DNA of 64,000 nucleotides, from contig NZ_JAAVLX010000010.1 of NCBI RefSeq assembly GCF_013114825.1, positions 265,960 to 329,959 on the forward strand. The letters are read 5' to 3'. Positions 43,640 through 52,584 of the stretch are shown piece by piece. The notes under the pieces were generated by a model, which made no database searches, was not told the DNA's origin, and worked only from the letters and a program-made list of their open reading frames with translations. The DNA is from Bradyrhizobium australiense. Lineage in GTDB: Bacteria > Pseudomonadota > Alphaproteobacteria > Rhizobiales > Xanthobacteraceae. The first letter of the stretch is position 1, and each line of letters begins with the position of its first letter. Made by a program: the position numbers and the translations under genes.

Positions 43640-44697
43640 GACGCAATGCCAAGGCGACTCAGGCGTGGCGTGAACCGCAGTGCCACTTCCTGGCTTGTTT
43701 CGATCGATTCATACAGCGCGGAGATCAGCTCCAAACTCTTCCGTCCTTCCAATCCATCCACGAGCGCCGCGCGTTGATTGGTGAGGCAATCGATCACGTG
43801 CTGATAGTAGGCCTGGTGGCCAAAACCGTACACATTGGGCGGATTGACCGAAAACTTTTCGACCACGTCCTTGTCCGAAGGAAGTTCGTCGGCAAACCGC
43901 CAATGCCTGATCTGGTTGACGGCGAAACCCGCGATCTCAACGGTGCCCCTCTCGCCCAGGATGGAAAGCGAACCTTCGAGGTCTGTCGGGCGCGCCGCCG
44001 TCGTTGCCTCGATTACTCCAAGCGCGCCGTTTCGGAATTTCAGCGTCGCCACGGCAGTGTCCTCCGTTTCGATTCTCGCCAGCGCCGTGACCGCGCGCGC
44101 ATGCACGCTGACGACATCGCCGAAGAACCACTCCAGCATATCAATGTGATGGCTGGCCTGATTTGTCAGCACGCCGCCGTCAAAAGCCCACGTGCCCCGC
44201 CAGTCATCCTGGTCATAATAGGCTTGTTCCCGACACCAACGCACTCGCACAGTTCCCAGAACAAGCCTTCCGAACCGACCGGCGTCTAGCGCCTCGCGCG
44301 CCTTGACGACAGGGACGTTGAAGCGGTTCTGCTTAACCACAAACAGCTTGGTGCCGGCCTCGTCGCAGGCCCGGATCATGTCGTCCGCGTCCTGCAGGCG
44401 GAGCGCCATCGGCTTCTCGACAACGACATGTTTTCCCGCTCTCGCGCAGGCGATCGCGTGCTGGGGATGTAACCCGCTGGGCGTCAGTACCGCGACGGCA
44501 TCGATATCCTTCCGCGCGAGAAAATCGTCGATATCGTAGTGCGCCGGAACGCCGAATTTCGACCCGACCGCGTCGGCACGCGGGCGGACGGGATCGCACA
44601 CCGCCACGAGACGGGCCCGGTCGATATGGTTGCCGCCGAGGAGGTCTGAATGACGCTTGGAGATGCGTCCGCAACCGAGCAAGCCAAATCTGATCAT
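43636..44697 (-). CDS. Gfo/Idh/MocA-family oxidoreductase (WbpB-like)
   Basis: 353 residues. The N-terminal Rossmann fold has IRFGLLGCGRISKRHSDLLG; the EKPMALRLQDADDM motif holds the conserved Lys-Pro of the family; the C-terminal domain has WRGTWAFDGGVLTNQASHHI (catalytic-type His). The size and gene company suggest the 3-dehydrogenase of UDP-GlcNAc-uronate. It is the first gene of the ten-gene minus-strand operon. A UDP-GlcNAc 6-dehydrogenase (WbpA) is not in the window and would have to come from elsewhere. Confidence 0.82.
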   Translation of the reverse strand: MIRFGLLGCGRISKRHSDLLGGNHIDRARLVAVCDPVRPRADAVGSKFGVPAHYDIDDFLARKDIDAVAVLTPSGLHPQHAIACARAGKHVVVEKPMALRLQDADDMIRACDEAGTKLFVVKQNRFNVPVVKAREALDAGRFGRLVLGTVRVRWCREQAYYDQDDWRGTWAFDGGVLTNQASHHIDMLEWFFGDVVSVHARAVTALARIETEDTAVATLKFRNGALGVIEATTAARPTDLEGSLSILGERGTVEIAGFAVNQIRHWRFADELPSDKDVVEKFSVNPPNVYGFGHQAYYQHVIDCLTNQRAALVDGLEGRKSLELISALYESIETSQEVALRFTPRLSRLGIAS

Positions 44698-45338
44698 GAA
44701 ATTTATCCTATGAGCCCCAAGGCTTGCCCCAGACCCGTTAAACTCATCCGGCCGTTTCGCAGTCCAGGCAACAGTCCATGCTTGGAATACTAGGAAAAGC
44801 GTAAAACAATCAAGAGGGGGAGTTTCTTGTGACGGATATCGGAAACTAGTCCATTCAACGGCCTTTTGGAGCCAGCAGCTCTCATCGCCGTTCCGGTGAG
44901 CTAGCGCGTCGATTTGGGTCCGGCAGTTACGGCAATGGTTCGGATCGGCAGCTCAGGACGATGATTTCGGATCTCGGAAATCCCGCCCTCTCCTCCAGCC
45001 TCGACCCACTAGACCGAAGTTTTTATTTTCCCCAACTTGAAATCCGAGTCCTGTCAGCGGCGTGCGCCGAAACTTCTTCTCGATTTGCGTCCATGTAAGG
45101 GGCTTCCCAAATTGGCGGGAGTGTGATTCGATTCGGGAATGTTTCATCGAGACGGTTCCCAGACTGCCCGCCGGGACGCTCAGGGTGCCGATAAGTCTTC
45201 TCATAGGCCGCCCGGCTCGAAACCTCGAACCCGACGATCATGTCAAAAGCGGCCCGAGAAACGCCGTGTAGGTCGATCATTGGTAATATTCCGCAGTCAG
45301 GGCGTTAAAGTCGGTCATCGGTTGCTCGATTAGGGGTT
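44698..45338. other. Long intergenic region between divergent operons
   Basis: 641 bases that should hold promoters for the wbpB operon and for the membrane-protein gene at 45339. The only recognisable coding trace is the fragment at 45023-45280. No clear sigma-70 match stood out. Confidence 0.4.
45023..45280 (-). pseudogene. Possible fragment of a lysozyme-like protein
   Basis: 85 codons. The first 40 (MIDLHGVSRAAFDMIVGFEV, SSRAAYEKTYRHPERPGGQS) resemble the start of a rhizobial peptidoglycan-hydrolase-like family that normally continues into a glycine-rich GIGYD motif. Here the text departs after GGQSG and ends soon after. No ribosome site is obvious. The family match is from memory. Confidence 0.35.
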
Positions 45339-46787
45339 GTGGTGGTAGGGAAGCGCGCGAAGCATTTACACGCGGGAACTTATGTGGATGAAGATCACGG
45401 CAGAGCACCTTGCGGTCGTAATCTGCCTATTGGTTTCATTACTGATTTGGGCGGCACCCACCGACCCAATCGGCGCCGAATTTTGCCGCGTTACTGGATT
45501 TTGCGAGTGAGTCGGAGCCTGGGATATCCAGGTTCCTTCCGCGAAGAGTTCCAGATTTCAGCCCTGTCATTGCTCTATCTGGTGATACTTTGCTTGTCGC
45601 TTATCGTCGTCTCGCAGGATGTAAGTCCGGCTTTCCACATCGGGTACGATCGTCAATTTGCGTTCGCCGCGGCGCTTGCTGTCGCAGCGTTCGGCGCTAC
45701 TGTTTCACTCTTCTCAATTGCCAGATTCACTTTCGGATACTTGGTTAGTTGGTACATGCTCAGCATCATCGCTGGGTATATCTGGCTGAGTTTCTTCAGT
45801 CCGCTCGACTACGACAAATCACCTGCACGATGGTCGGCCGCGCTTTCGCTCATCGCCTTCATGATTCCCGCGATGTTCGTGACGAAGCCGTTTCCTCTTC
45901 GCCTTGCGCTGACACCACGTCAGATTGATCACCTCGTTATCGGCATGATGGTCTTGTCCGCCATGACTGTCGGCTATGCGTCCCTTTTTGGCTTTCACTT
46001 GATCGGCTTCATCGATGGAGAGGCCATCCGGTCTCAGTTTGGTTATCCATCTTGGCTAAACTATCCCATCGGAATAGCTATCTCTGCGGTGCTGCCGTTT
46101 TCATATGCCTGGTTGCTGAATAGACGGCTGTACGCCTTGAGTGTTGTAGCGCTTGCTATCGGAGTTTCATTCTATCCAGTCACGCTGAACAAATTCACGT
46201 TGTTCGCACCCGCTTGGCTGCTATTCGCCACCTTACTTCTCAGGTTTTTCGGGGCGAGACTTTGCGTGATACTCTCTCTCTTAGTCCCGGTGTCCCTCGG
46301 CCTTCTAATTAAAGTGTTCGACCCTTCTTGGGTCAGTATTCCCTTTCGGCTTATCAACTTCAGAATGATCGCAATTCCATCCAGCGCGATCGACCACTAC
46401 AACCACTTTTTCTCAACCCATCAGCTGACATACCTCTGTCAGATTCAGCCAGTCGGAAAGTTTTTCGGCTGTTCCCTTCCCCAGCAACTGGGTGTCTTGT
46501 TTGCGGAGCAGTATGCGACGGGCAACTACAACGCTTCACTCTTTGCCACCGAAGGCATCGCCTCTGTCGGCCCGTATCTCGCCCCGGCAGCGACCCTAGC
46601 ATGCGGCCTCGTGATCTCGCTCGGGAACAAAGCATCAGCGGAATTAGATCAGAAATTCGTGTTCCTTTCGGGCTCGATACTGGTTCAGGCACTAATGAAT
46701 GTTCCTTTATCAACAGCCATGCTCTCCCATGGCGCCGCACTTCTCTTTGCTCTTTGGCTCATAACGCCGCGAGAGGACAAGGCATGA
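45339..46787 (+). CDS. Polytopic membrane protein, Wzy (O-antigen polymerase)-like, paralogue A
   Basis: Up to 482 residues; the true start may be GTG 45507 or nearby, since the first 56 codons are unlike the paralogue and precede the first helix (LSLLYLVILCLSLIVV). About ten hydrophobic helices. The C-terminal third (SSAIDHYNHFFSTHQLTYLC, GNYNASLFATEGIASVGPYL) closely matches the gene at 48935. The topology, length and setting suggest a repeat-unit polymerase, but no biochemical motif proves it. The stop overlaps the next start (ATGA). Confidence 0.65.
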   Translation: MVVGKRAKHLHAGTYVDEDHGRAPCGRNLPIGFITDLGGTHRPNRRRILPRYWILRVSRSLGYPGSFREEFQISALSLLYLVILCLSLIVVSQDVSPAFHIGYDRQFAFAAALAVAAFGATVSLFSIARFTFGYLVSWYMLSIIAGYIWLSFFSPLDYDKSPARWSAALSLIAFMIPAMFVTKPFPLRLALTPRQIDHLVIGMMVLSAMTVGYASLFGFHLIGFIDGEAIRSQFGYPSWLNYPIGIAISAVLPFSYAWLLNRRLYALSVVALAIGVSFYPVTLNKFTLFAPAWLLFATLLLRFFGARLCVILSLLVPVSLGLLIKVFDPSWVSIPFRLINFRMIAIPSSAIDHYNHFFSTHQLTYLCQIQPVGKFFGCSLPQQLGVLFAEQYATGNYNASLFATEGIASVGPYLAPAATLACGLVISLGNKASAELDQKFVFLSGSILVQALMNVPLSTAMLSHGAALLFALWLITPREDKA

Positions 46788-48127
46788 CAGAGTCGAACGT
46801 TTCGATTGCTGAAATTGCCATTCAATGTCCCACAACCTTTCAAGGGACGAAAGGAACTTTATTCGGCATCGCTTTCACCGCTCTCATAGCTGCACAAGCG
46901 TTTTTTGCTCTCGTTTATGGGGCCCTTGGCATCACTGGAAGTACGTTATTTACAGGCCTTTTCTTTTTATCATGCGAACTATGCATGTTGTGCCTTGGCA
47001 ATCGGCGCGGCGTCATCCTCGCCGTTCCAGATCTATTATTTGTTGTCCTTGTAGCCTCAATAGCAGGCTCGCTACTCATGAACGGAAACACGGCACCCAT
47101 TAAAGAATGGCTCCTCCTGCTCGGTTCTCTCACTGCTTACATATGCGGTCGTCTCGCGAAGCCTGCCGACATTGAGTTAATACGAACCGCCTATATCTGG
47201 GTAGTAGCTCCCATTCTGGCAATCGGCACGGTCGTGATAGCTTACGCTCTTTTTTCTCAGTGGGATGATCCTCACGGGAAGCCGATTGTTCTCGGGTTCG
47301 ATGCCGTCGCAACCTACTTCGTGTTGCTGATGGGATTCCTCATCATCGCTGTCGCCTCGTACCCAACGACAATTCGTAACTCAGTTATCGTTTCGCTGCT
47401 CACGTTTTTTCCTATTGTCATATTTGCAGCCTCGATGGTCCGCCTAACTCTGGCAACCATACCTATCACTCTTCTGGTCGTAACCATTTTCAAGCCGAAA
47501 AAACAGCGGCTGCACGCTTTCATTCTTTTAATCTCAGTCACGGGCGCGGTCGCCGTGGGCCTGCTGATGCGAGCAAACACAACGGCCGTACTTCTGACAT
47601 ACGCGGCCGAAGGGAGCAGGCCTACAGATGAAAAAGCAGAACAAAAACGCGTGGAACGAAGATCCGTTGTAGCGACTGAGTACAAGATGGTGGCCCCGAG
47701 CTGCGAGCTAGACGTAAACTCCTCAAATTCGATAGCCATTCGCAGAGCGCTTCTGAGAGACGCCTTTTATCTAGTACCTCGCAGCGGAATTCTAGGATTT
47801 GGCTTCACAGGATTTATGCAGTTGAGTTGTGTTCGGTGGCACGAGGTACACAATACGTTTCTGCAAGCGATCATCGAGCTTGGATGGTTAGGAGGGGCCG
47901 CGCTTATTGCCTTGGTCCTGGTAATTGCTTTGCCATTGGTAAAACCAGCATTCCGTGGAGAAAGCGCCAGGCTCGTCCTTTGTTGGACCACCTACACCGC
48001 CATTGTAAGCGTCGCGCATGGCGATTTAGCCCGCAGCTTCATGTTTTTTTCCGTACTCGGCCTCGCGGCATCATTGGCCAGCCTACACAGTTCAATGTGG
48101 AGCATAGGTGACGACGTCCATGCATAA
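46784..48127 (+). CDS. O-antigen ligase/polymerase family membrane protein (WaaL/Wzy_C)
   Basis: 447 residues from ATG 46784, overlapping the previous gene by four bases. About ten to twelve helices with one large periplasmic loop rich in charged residues (TDEKAEQKRVERRSVVATEY). The loop is followed by the hallmark HEVHNTFLQAIIELGWLGGA (His-x3-Asn, ExGxxG) of the O-antigen ligase superfamily. It either ligates the glycan to lipid A core or polymerises units. An Arg pair before the His motif (IRRALLRDAF) fits the family. Confidence 0.8.
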   Translation: MTESNVSIAEIAIQCPTTFQGTKGTLFGIAFTALIAAQAFFALVYGALGITGSTLFTGLFFLSCELCMLCLGNRRGVILAVPDLLFVVLVASIAGSLLMNGNTAPIKEWLLLLGSLTAYICGRLAKPADIELIRTAYIWVVAPILAIGTVVIAYALFSQWDDPHGKPIVLGFDAVATYFVLLMGFLIIAVASYPTTIRNSVIVSLLTFFPIVIFAASMVRLTLATIPITLLVVTIFKPKKQRLHAFILLISVTGAVAVGLLMRANTTAVLLTYAAEGSRPTDEKAEQKRVERRSVVATEYKMVAPSCELDVNSSNSIAIRRALLRDAFYLVPRSGILGFGFTGFMQLSCVRWHEVHNTFLQAIIELGWLGGAALIALVLVIALPLVKPAFRGESARLVLCWTTYTAIVSVAHGDLARSFMFFSVLGLAASLASLHSSMWSIGDDVHA

Positions 48128-48460
48128 GATAATCGCCATCAGATTATCGATCGCAAGAAGCGAGCGTCTATTTTCAAAAGCGCCAAAAGGAAGCGGCACG
48201 GGTAACGCCGCAATGCGCATAATCAAGGCGATGTTGGCCTTGGCTCCCAGACCATAAACGATGACTGGCCTCGGAATGGTAAACGGCACGCCCGAGAGCC
48301 GAATTTCCTCTTCGGCCGCAAGCTTTGCGCAATCATAGGCCGTGATGGGCCGCGGTCCGTCGGCTTCGGTAACGACATGGTCGGCCGCAGAGCCTGCCTG
48401 TGCACCGATAGATGACGTGAAGATTAGACGTTTGATCGGGTGGTGGCGGCAGGCCTTCAC
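48092..48460 (-). pseudogene. Truncated NAD-dependent epimerase fragment
   Basis: About 122 codons from the middle of an extended SDR: KRLIFTSSIGAQAGSAADHV, the active-site pair ITAYDCAKLAAEEEIR (Tyr-x3-Lys), and PVPLPFGAFENRRSLLAIDN. There is no Rossmann glycine motif and the C-terminus is missing. The open frame extends further upstream as unrelated charged sequence (REEKKRNREALEDN). It is a relative of the intact gene at 33020. It overlaps the end of the 46784 gene by 36 bases. Confidence 0.7.
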
Positions 48461-48934
48461 TAAATTTGCTGTCGCGTTCTGGCTGGCATTAGGATTATCT
48501 TCAAGCGCCTCCCTATTCCGCTTCTTTTCCTCTCGCGCGGCCTCTTCCCTCTTCCCGAGCCAGAATATGCTTCTTCACGTGGCAAATGGCAACTTGTACG
48601 ACTGCGCCTCCAGGAGACCCCGCGGATTAAAGTCCACTACGTAGCGAGTTGGCAGAGAGTGTCCTTTTCATCGCTTGCCATCAGACCGGCTGGTTAACGT
48701 ACGACGACGCGATCCTCAGAGGTACGAAGAGCGCGTTGGAGAAAAGTTGGGGAAGCGCCGGGCTAGATCTCGAACAATCAGCCAAGTGCTGAAATCGTTG
48801 GCGCTCCCTAGCGGGAGCGCAGAAACCCAACAATTGAACGGCGAACTGCTAAAATGTTAACGTCATGGTACGGAACCTATAGTGCAACCGCCGCGCAACC
48901 CCCGCCGTGCCTCTACGAGATTACTTATCACCGC
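48461..48934. other. Intergenic region, with small hairpin at 48801-48820
   Basis: No gene is supported. GCGCTCCC (48801-48808) pairs with GGGAGCGC (48813-48820) around TAGC and is a possible terminator stem, though no T-run follows on the plus strand. Confidence 0.45.
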
Positions 48935-50230
48935 TCAGGGCGGTTCCCGCGGCGTGATGAGCCAGAGGAGCATCAACAAACCGAGTCCGTTCGAGAGCAA
49001 CGTGGTCGATAGAGGGACGTTCAGAAGGGTGTGTGGAACGATCGCGCCAGAGATCAGGATAAATCGCGCAGGCAATCCGGATGAAGCCACGTTCCCCAAA
49101 GCTATGACAAGGCCGCAGGCCAATGCCGCAAGCGGCGCCCACGCGACACCGACCGATGCTACACCTTCGGTTGCGAACAGGGACGCGTTCATATTGCCGA
49201 GGTGATAGGCATTCGCAAGCACCACGCCCAACTGATCCGAGTAGGGGCAGCTGACAAATGACTTTAGAATGCTGAGCTGGCAAAAGTACGTGAGTGGATG
49301 GTCCGAGAAGAAGGCGTAATAATGCTCCAGCGATATGCCGGGTACGGCGAACAGTCTGAGATTTAAAAAAGTGAAGATCGTAAGTCGCAATCGACTGACA
49401 TCAATCCAATCGAGTCCAGCAACGGTATAAACGCCGGCCGCAAGCGGAAGCAGCATGGACAGAATGACGGCAGTCCGCGCTTCCAACCGCCCCGAGAGAG
49501 CGATCATAAACCATAGAAATGGAGCTACAGAAACCGCTGTTTTGGTCCACGTGACGGGGTAAAGAAGCAACGCTAACATACTTAGCGCCACCATCATCAT
49601 CCAGCGCCGGCGCTCAAGACAGCAGGCGAAAGCAAAAGGGATCAGTGCTCCGATCAGATTTCCGATCGCGTAGTTCGTCAGCCGTGAATGTACAAGCTCG
49701 TTGCGGTAGCGATCCATGAGATCGAGGCCGACCAGGTGAAAGCCATCGAGCGCAGCTAGCGCGAGTACCGCGACGCCAAGGCCCAGAACAAGCGCTGGGA
49801 CTATCCTGAACAGCCGCGGCGGAAGCTGAAGCGAGAAAGCGGGTCTGCCTCGCATGGTGAGCGATGGCAACAAAAAGAGAAGCAACGACGCTGCCGCAGA
49901 GATAAGCGCCGACCTGTGATCGTATTGCAGCACGCTAAAGGTGTTGAGCCAGAAATACCCGGCCATCATCGTGAACAGGTAAAAGCCCACGAAGTAGCCA
50001 AAACTGAATTCGGCAAACACGAAGGCAACGCCGAATGCCGCTGTGAGCAGTGCCGGTACATAGATCCTCTGCCCCCAATCTCGGCTGAAGCCGATGTGAA
50101 ATTCTGGCTGGTATTCGGAAAGTTTGAACAAGCTAAAGAAAAGTAGCGCCGAGAAAACAAGCAGGGCGACAGCTCTAAATGCCACGCCCGACGCGGCGCG
50201 TTTGTCGCCGGTCTGCATCGGTTCCGTCAT
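48935..50230 (-). CDS. Polytopic membrane protein, Wzy-like, paralogue B
   Basis: 431 residues with about ten helices beginning AVALLVFSALLFFSLFKLSE. It parallels the 45339 gene along its length: FHIGFSRDWGQRIYVPALLT versus FHIGYDRQFAFAAALAVAAF, YPVTWTKTAVSVAPFLWFMI versus YPVTLNKFTLFAPAWLLFAT, and GNMNASLFATEGVASVGVAW versus GNYNASLFATEGIASVGPYL. GC is higher than in paralogue A. It is probably a repeat-unit polymerase or related membrane glycan enzyme. It is on the minus strand, converging with the epimerase fragment side. Confidence 0.65.
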   Translation of the reverse strand: MTEPMQTGDKRAASGVAFRAVALLVFSALLFFSLFKLSEYQPEFHIGFSRDWGQRIYVPALLTAAFGVAFVFAEFSFGYFVGFYLFTMMAGYFWLNTFSVLQYDHRSALISAAASLLLFLLPSLTMRGRPAFSLQLPPRLFRIVPALVLGLGVAVLALAALDGFHLVGLDLMDRYRNELVHSRLTNYAIGNLIGALIPFAFACCLERRRWMMMVALSMLALLLYPVTWTKTAVSVAPFLWFMIALSGRLEARTAVILSMLLPLAAGVYTVAGLDWIDVSRLRLTIFTFLNLRLFAVPGISLEHYYAFFSDHPLTYFCQLSILKSFVSCPYSDQLGVVLANAYHLGNMNASLFATEGVASVGVAWAPLAALACGLVIALGNVASSGLPARFILISGAIVPHTLLNVPLSTTLLSNGLGLLMLLWLITPREPP

Positions 50231-50620
50231 GCGTAGCCCAATGGTTGCAGGTGCCCATCCATCTCAACGCGATTGGGTACAACCCGAGATGCGAGGCGGT
50301 ATCGTACCACATTCGCTCATAGCTCGGCTGCACGAGACTGGCGCCAATTAGCGCGGGCGGTGCCCCTGTCGTTGAGTTATGGCGTTGCCAGAGAGCCTGG
50401 CGCACAGCAGTCAGATAGGTGTTCGTACGCTCAGAGCCTTGATCTTAGCTACCACATGACGATTGTTTTGCAACGAATATAGGGTTACTATCTGTTCTCC
50501 GCTGATGATCCGAGCCATCGTTCTTTGACAATCGTTTCGGAGACTTGCCAGGATTAAGAAGCCATCCGGTAATTGCCATGAATCAACCCCGTCTCAGCCA
50601 ATCGTAGACCCATATCATCA
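50231..50620. other. Intergenic region upstream of the rml-wecE operon
   Basis: 390 bases between divergent genes (48935 minus strand and rmlB plus strand) that must contain both promoters. No gene and no convincing promoter motif were picked out. Confidence 0.4.
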
Positions 50621-51691
50621 ATGAGAGTTCTGGTCACTGGCGGCTGCGGCTTTATCGGCTCCGCAGCGGTGAGATTCTTGGTGGGTGCCGGTCACCACGT
50701 TCTTAATCTCGACAAACTGACTTATGCCGGTGATCTTCGGACGGTTGCAGCCGTCGCCGGTTCGCCGAATTACCGTTTCCGGAAAATGGATATCCTCGAT
50801 CAACGTGGAGTCGCCGCTTCATTCAAAGACTTCGCGCCCCAAGCGGTTTTCCATCTTGCCGCAGAAAGTCATGTCGATCGCTCTATCGATGACCCCGGTA
50901 TATTTGTTGATACAAACCTGCGCGGGACGTTCGTAATGTTGCATACCGCGCTGAATTTCTGGAATCAGTTGAATCGGGAACAACAAGCTAATTTCCGATT
51001 CATTCAAGTGTCGACAGACGAGGTTTACGGCAGCCTGGGTGCCGAAGGGTTTTTCACGGAGACGACGGTCTATGGACCAAACTCCCCGTATTCGGCGAGC
51101 AAGGCCGGCGCGGATCACCTCGCCCGAGCGTGGTATACGACCTACGGTCTTCCTACCATTATTTCCAATTGCTCGAACAACTACGGCCCGTTCCAAAATC
51201 GCGAGAAACTGATTCCAACGATCATTCGCAAGGCTTTGTCGAGCCAGACGATTCCGATTTATGGCCAGGGCCAAAACGTTCGCGATTGGCTTTACGTAGA
51301 TGACCATATAGCTGCGCTTCTGGCTATTTGCGAGAAGGGCAAGGCTGGTAGCAGTTACAACATCGGTGGATACAATGAGATCAGCAACATAGATCTCGCG
51401 ACAGCAATTTGTGCCCTTCTTGACCGACGCCGACCGCGTTCAGATGGTCGACGCCACGCCGAACGCATTCAGTTCGTTACTGACCGGCCGGGCCACGATT
51501 ATCGCTACGCGATCGACGCGGCTAAAGCCAAGCGCGACCTTGGCTGGCAACCACAGGAGAGCCTTCAAAGCGGCTTGTCAAAAACCGTCGATTGGTATCT
51601 CGATCATCTGAACTGGACAATGGATGTAGTGAGCTCCGAGGACCGCCTCGGTTTGGGCTCATTACCCAAGCCGCTCGGTGAGGATAGATAA
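50621..51691 (+). CDS. rmlB: dTDP-glucose 4,6-dehydratase
   Basis: 356 residues. It converts dTDP-glucose to dTDP-4-keto-6-deoxyglucose using bound NAD. Motifs: VLVTGGCGFIGSAAVRFLV, HLAAESHVDRSIDDP, QVSTDEVYGSLG (Asp-Glu catalytic pair), SPYSASKAGADHLARA (Tyr-x3-Lys) and NCSNNYGPFQNREKLIP. First gene of a three-gene operon; its stop overlaps the rmlA start (TAATG). Because rmlC and rmlD are absent and a WecE-type aminotransferase follows, the product is aminated rather than turned into rhamnose. Confidence 0.95.
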   Translation: MRVLVTGGCGFIGSAAVRFLVGAGHHVLNLDKLTYAGDLRTVAAVAGSPNYRFRKMDILDQRGVAASFKDFAPQAVFHLAAESHVDRSIDDPGIFVDTNLRGTFVMLHTALNFWNQLNREQQANFRFIQVSTDEVYGSLGAEGFFTETTVYGPNSPYSASKAGADHLARAWYTTYGLPTIISNCSNNYGPFQNREKLIPTIIRKALSSQTIPIYGQGQNVRDWLYVDDHIAALLAICEKGKAGSSYNIGGYNEISNIDLATAICALLDRRRPRSDGRRHAERIQFVTDRPGHDYRYAIDAAKAKRDLGWQPQESLQSGLSKTVDWYLDHLNWTMDVVSSEDRLGLGSLPKPLGEDR

Positions 51692-52584
51692 TGAAGAAGT
51701 GGAAAGGCATCATCCTGGCGGGCGGCAATGGAAGCCGTTTATTCCCGCTCACGCAGGCCGTCAATAAACATTTGCTCCCCGTCTACGACAAACCAATGAT
51801 TTACTATCCTCTCACCACACTCATGCTGGGCGGACTGCGCGATTTCATCATTATTTCGGATCCCGAAGCGCTCAATCAGATCCGCACATTGTTGGGTGAT
51901 GGGACGCGCTGGGGCATCGCGATCGCGTATCGCACGCAGGAACGCGCCGGCGGAATCGCGGAATGCTTTCGGATAGCTGCAGCCGATATTGCCGGCTGCA
52001 ATGTTGCGGTAGCCCTCGGCGATAATATTTTCTACGGAGCTGGCCTGCCTCGTTTGCTGTCGCAAGCGATGATCCACGAGACCGGGGCAACCATATTTGG
52101 TTATGAGGTCGCGGATCCATCCGGCTTTGGCGTGGTCGTGCTCGACACTACGGGACGCGCAATAGACCTGGAAGAAAAGCCCAAAGCCATGCGATCCCGC
52201 CTCGCAGTGCCGGGGCTTTATTTCTACGACGAACGTGTCGTCGCCATTTCGAACGAGATTCGACCATCGGCACGCGGTGAACTCGAAATCACCGACGTCA
52301 ATCGTCACTACCTGGCGACGGGCGATTTGCGGGTAACACTTTTCGGTCGTGGCGTTGCCTGGCTCGACGGCGGAACGCATCGGGATCTCTATGAAGCGTC
52401 CCAATTCGTTAAAGTGATCGAAGAACGTACAGGGCTGAAAATCGCGTGTCCCGAGGAAGTCGCCTTACGCATGAAGTTCATTGATCAGCCTGCATTTGAG
52501 CTTCTGATTGATCCGAACCCCAAGACCGACTACCAACTTTACCTGCGCTCGCTTCTCGAAGCCTCTCCGCTGACCGAGAGATAG
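51691..52584 (+). CDS. rmlA: Glucose-1-phosphate thymidylyltransferase
   Basis: 297 residues, close to the usual 290. It makes dTDP-glucose from glucose-1-phosphate and dTTP. Signature motifs are GIILAGGNGSRLFPLTQAVN with the following KHLLPVYDKPMIYYPL, the metal-binding ALGDNIFYG, and EITDVNRHYL/VAWLDGGTH. It overlaps wecE by one base (TAGTG). It supplies the substrate of rmlB just upstream. Confidence 0.95.
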   Translation: MKKWKGIILAGGNGSRLFPLTQAVNKHLLPVYDKPMIYYPLTTLMLGGLRDFIIISDPEALNQIRTLLGDGTRWGIAIAYRTQERAGGIAECFRIAAADIAGCNVAVALGDNIFYGAGLPRLLSQAMIHETGATIFGYEVADPSGFGVVVLDTTGRAIDLEEKPKAMRSRLAVPGLYFYDERVVAISNEIRPSARGELEITDVNRHYLATGDLRVTLFGRGVAWLDGGTHRDLYEASQFVKVIEERTGLKIACPEEVALRMKFIDQPAFELLIDPNPKTDYQLYLRSLLEASPLTER

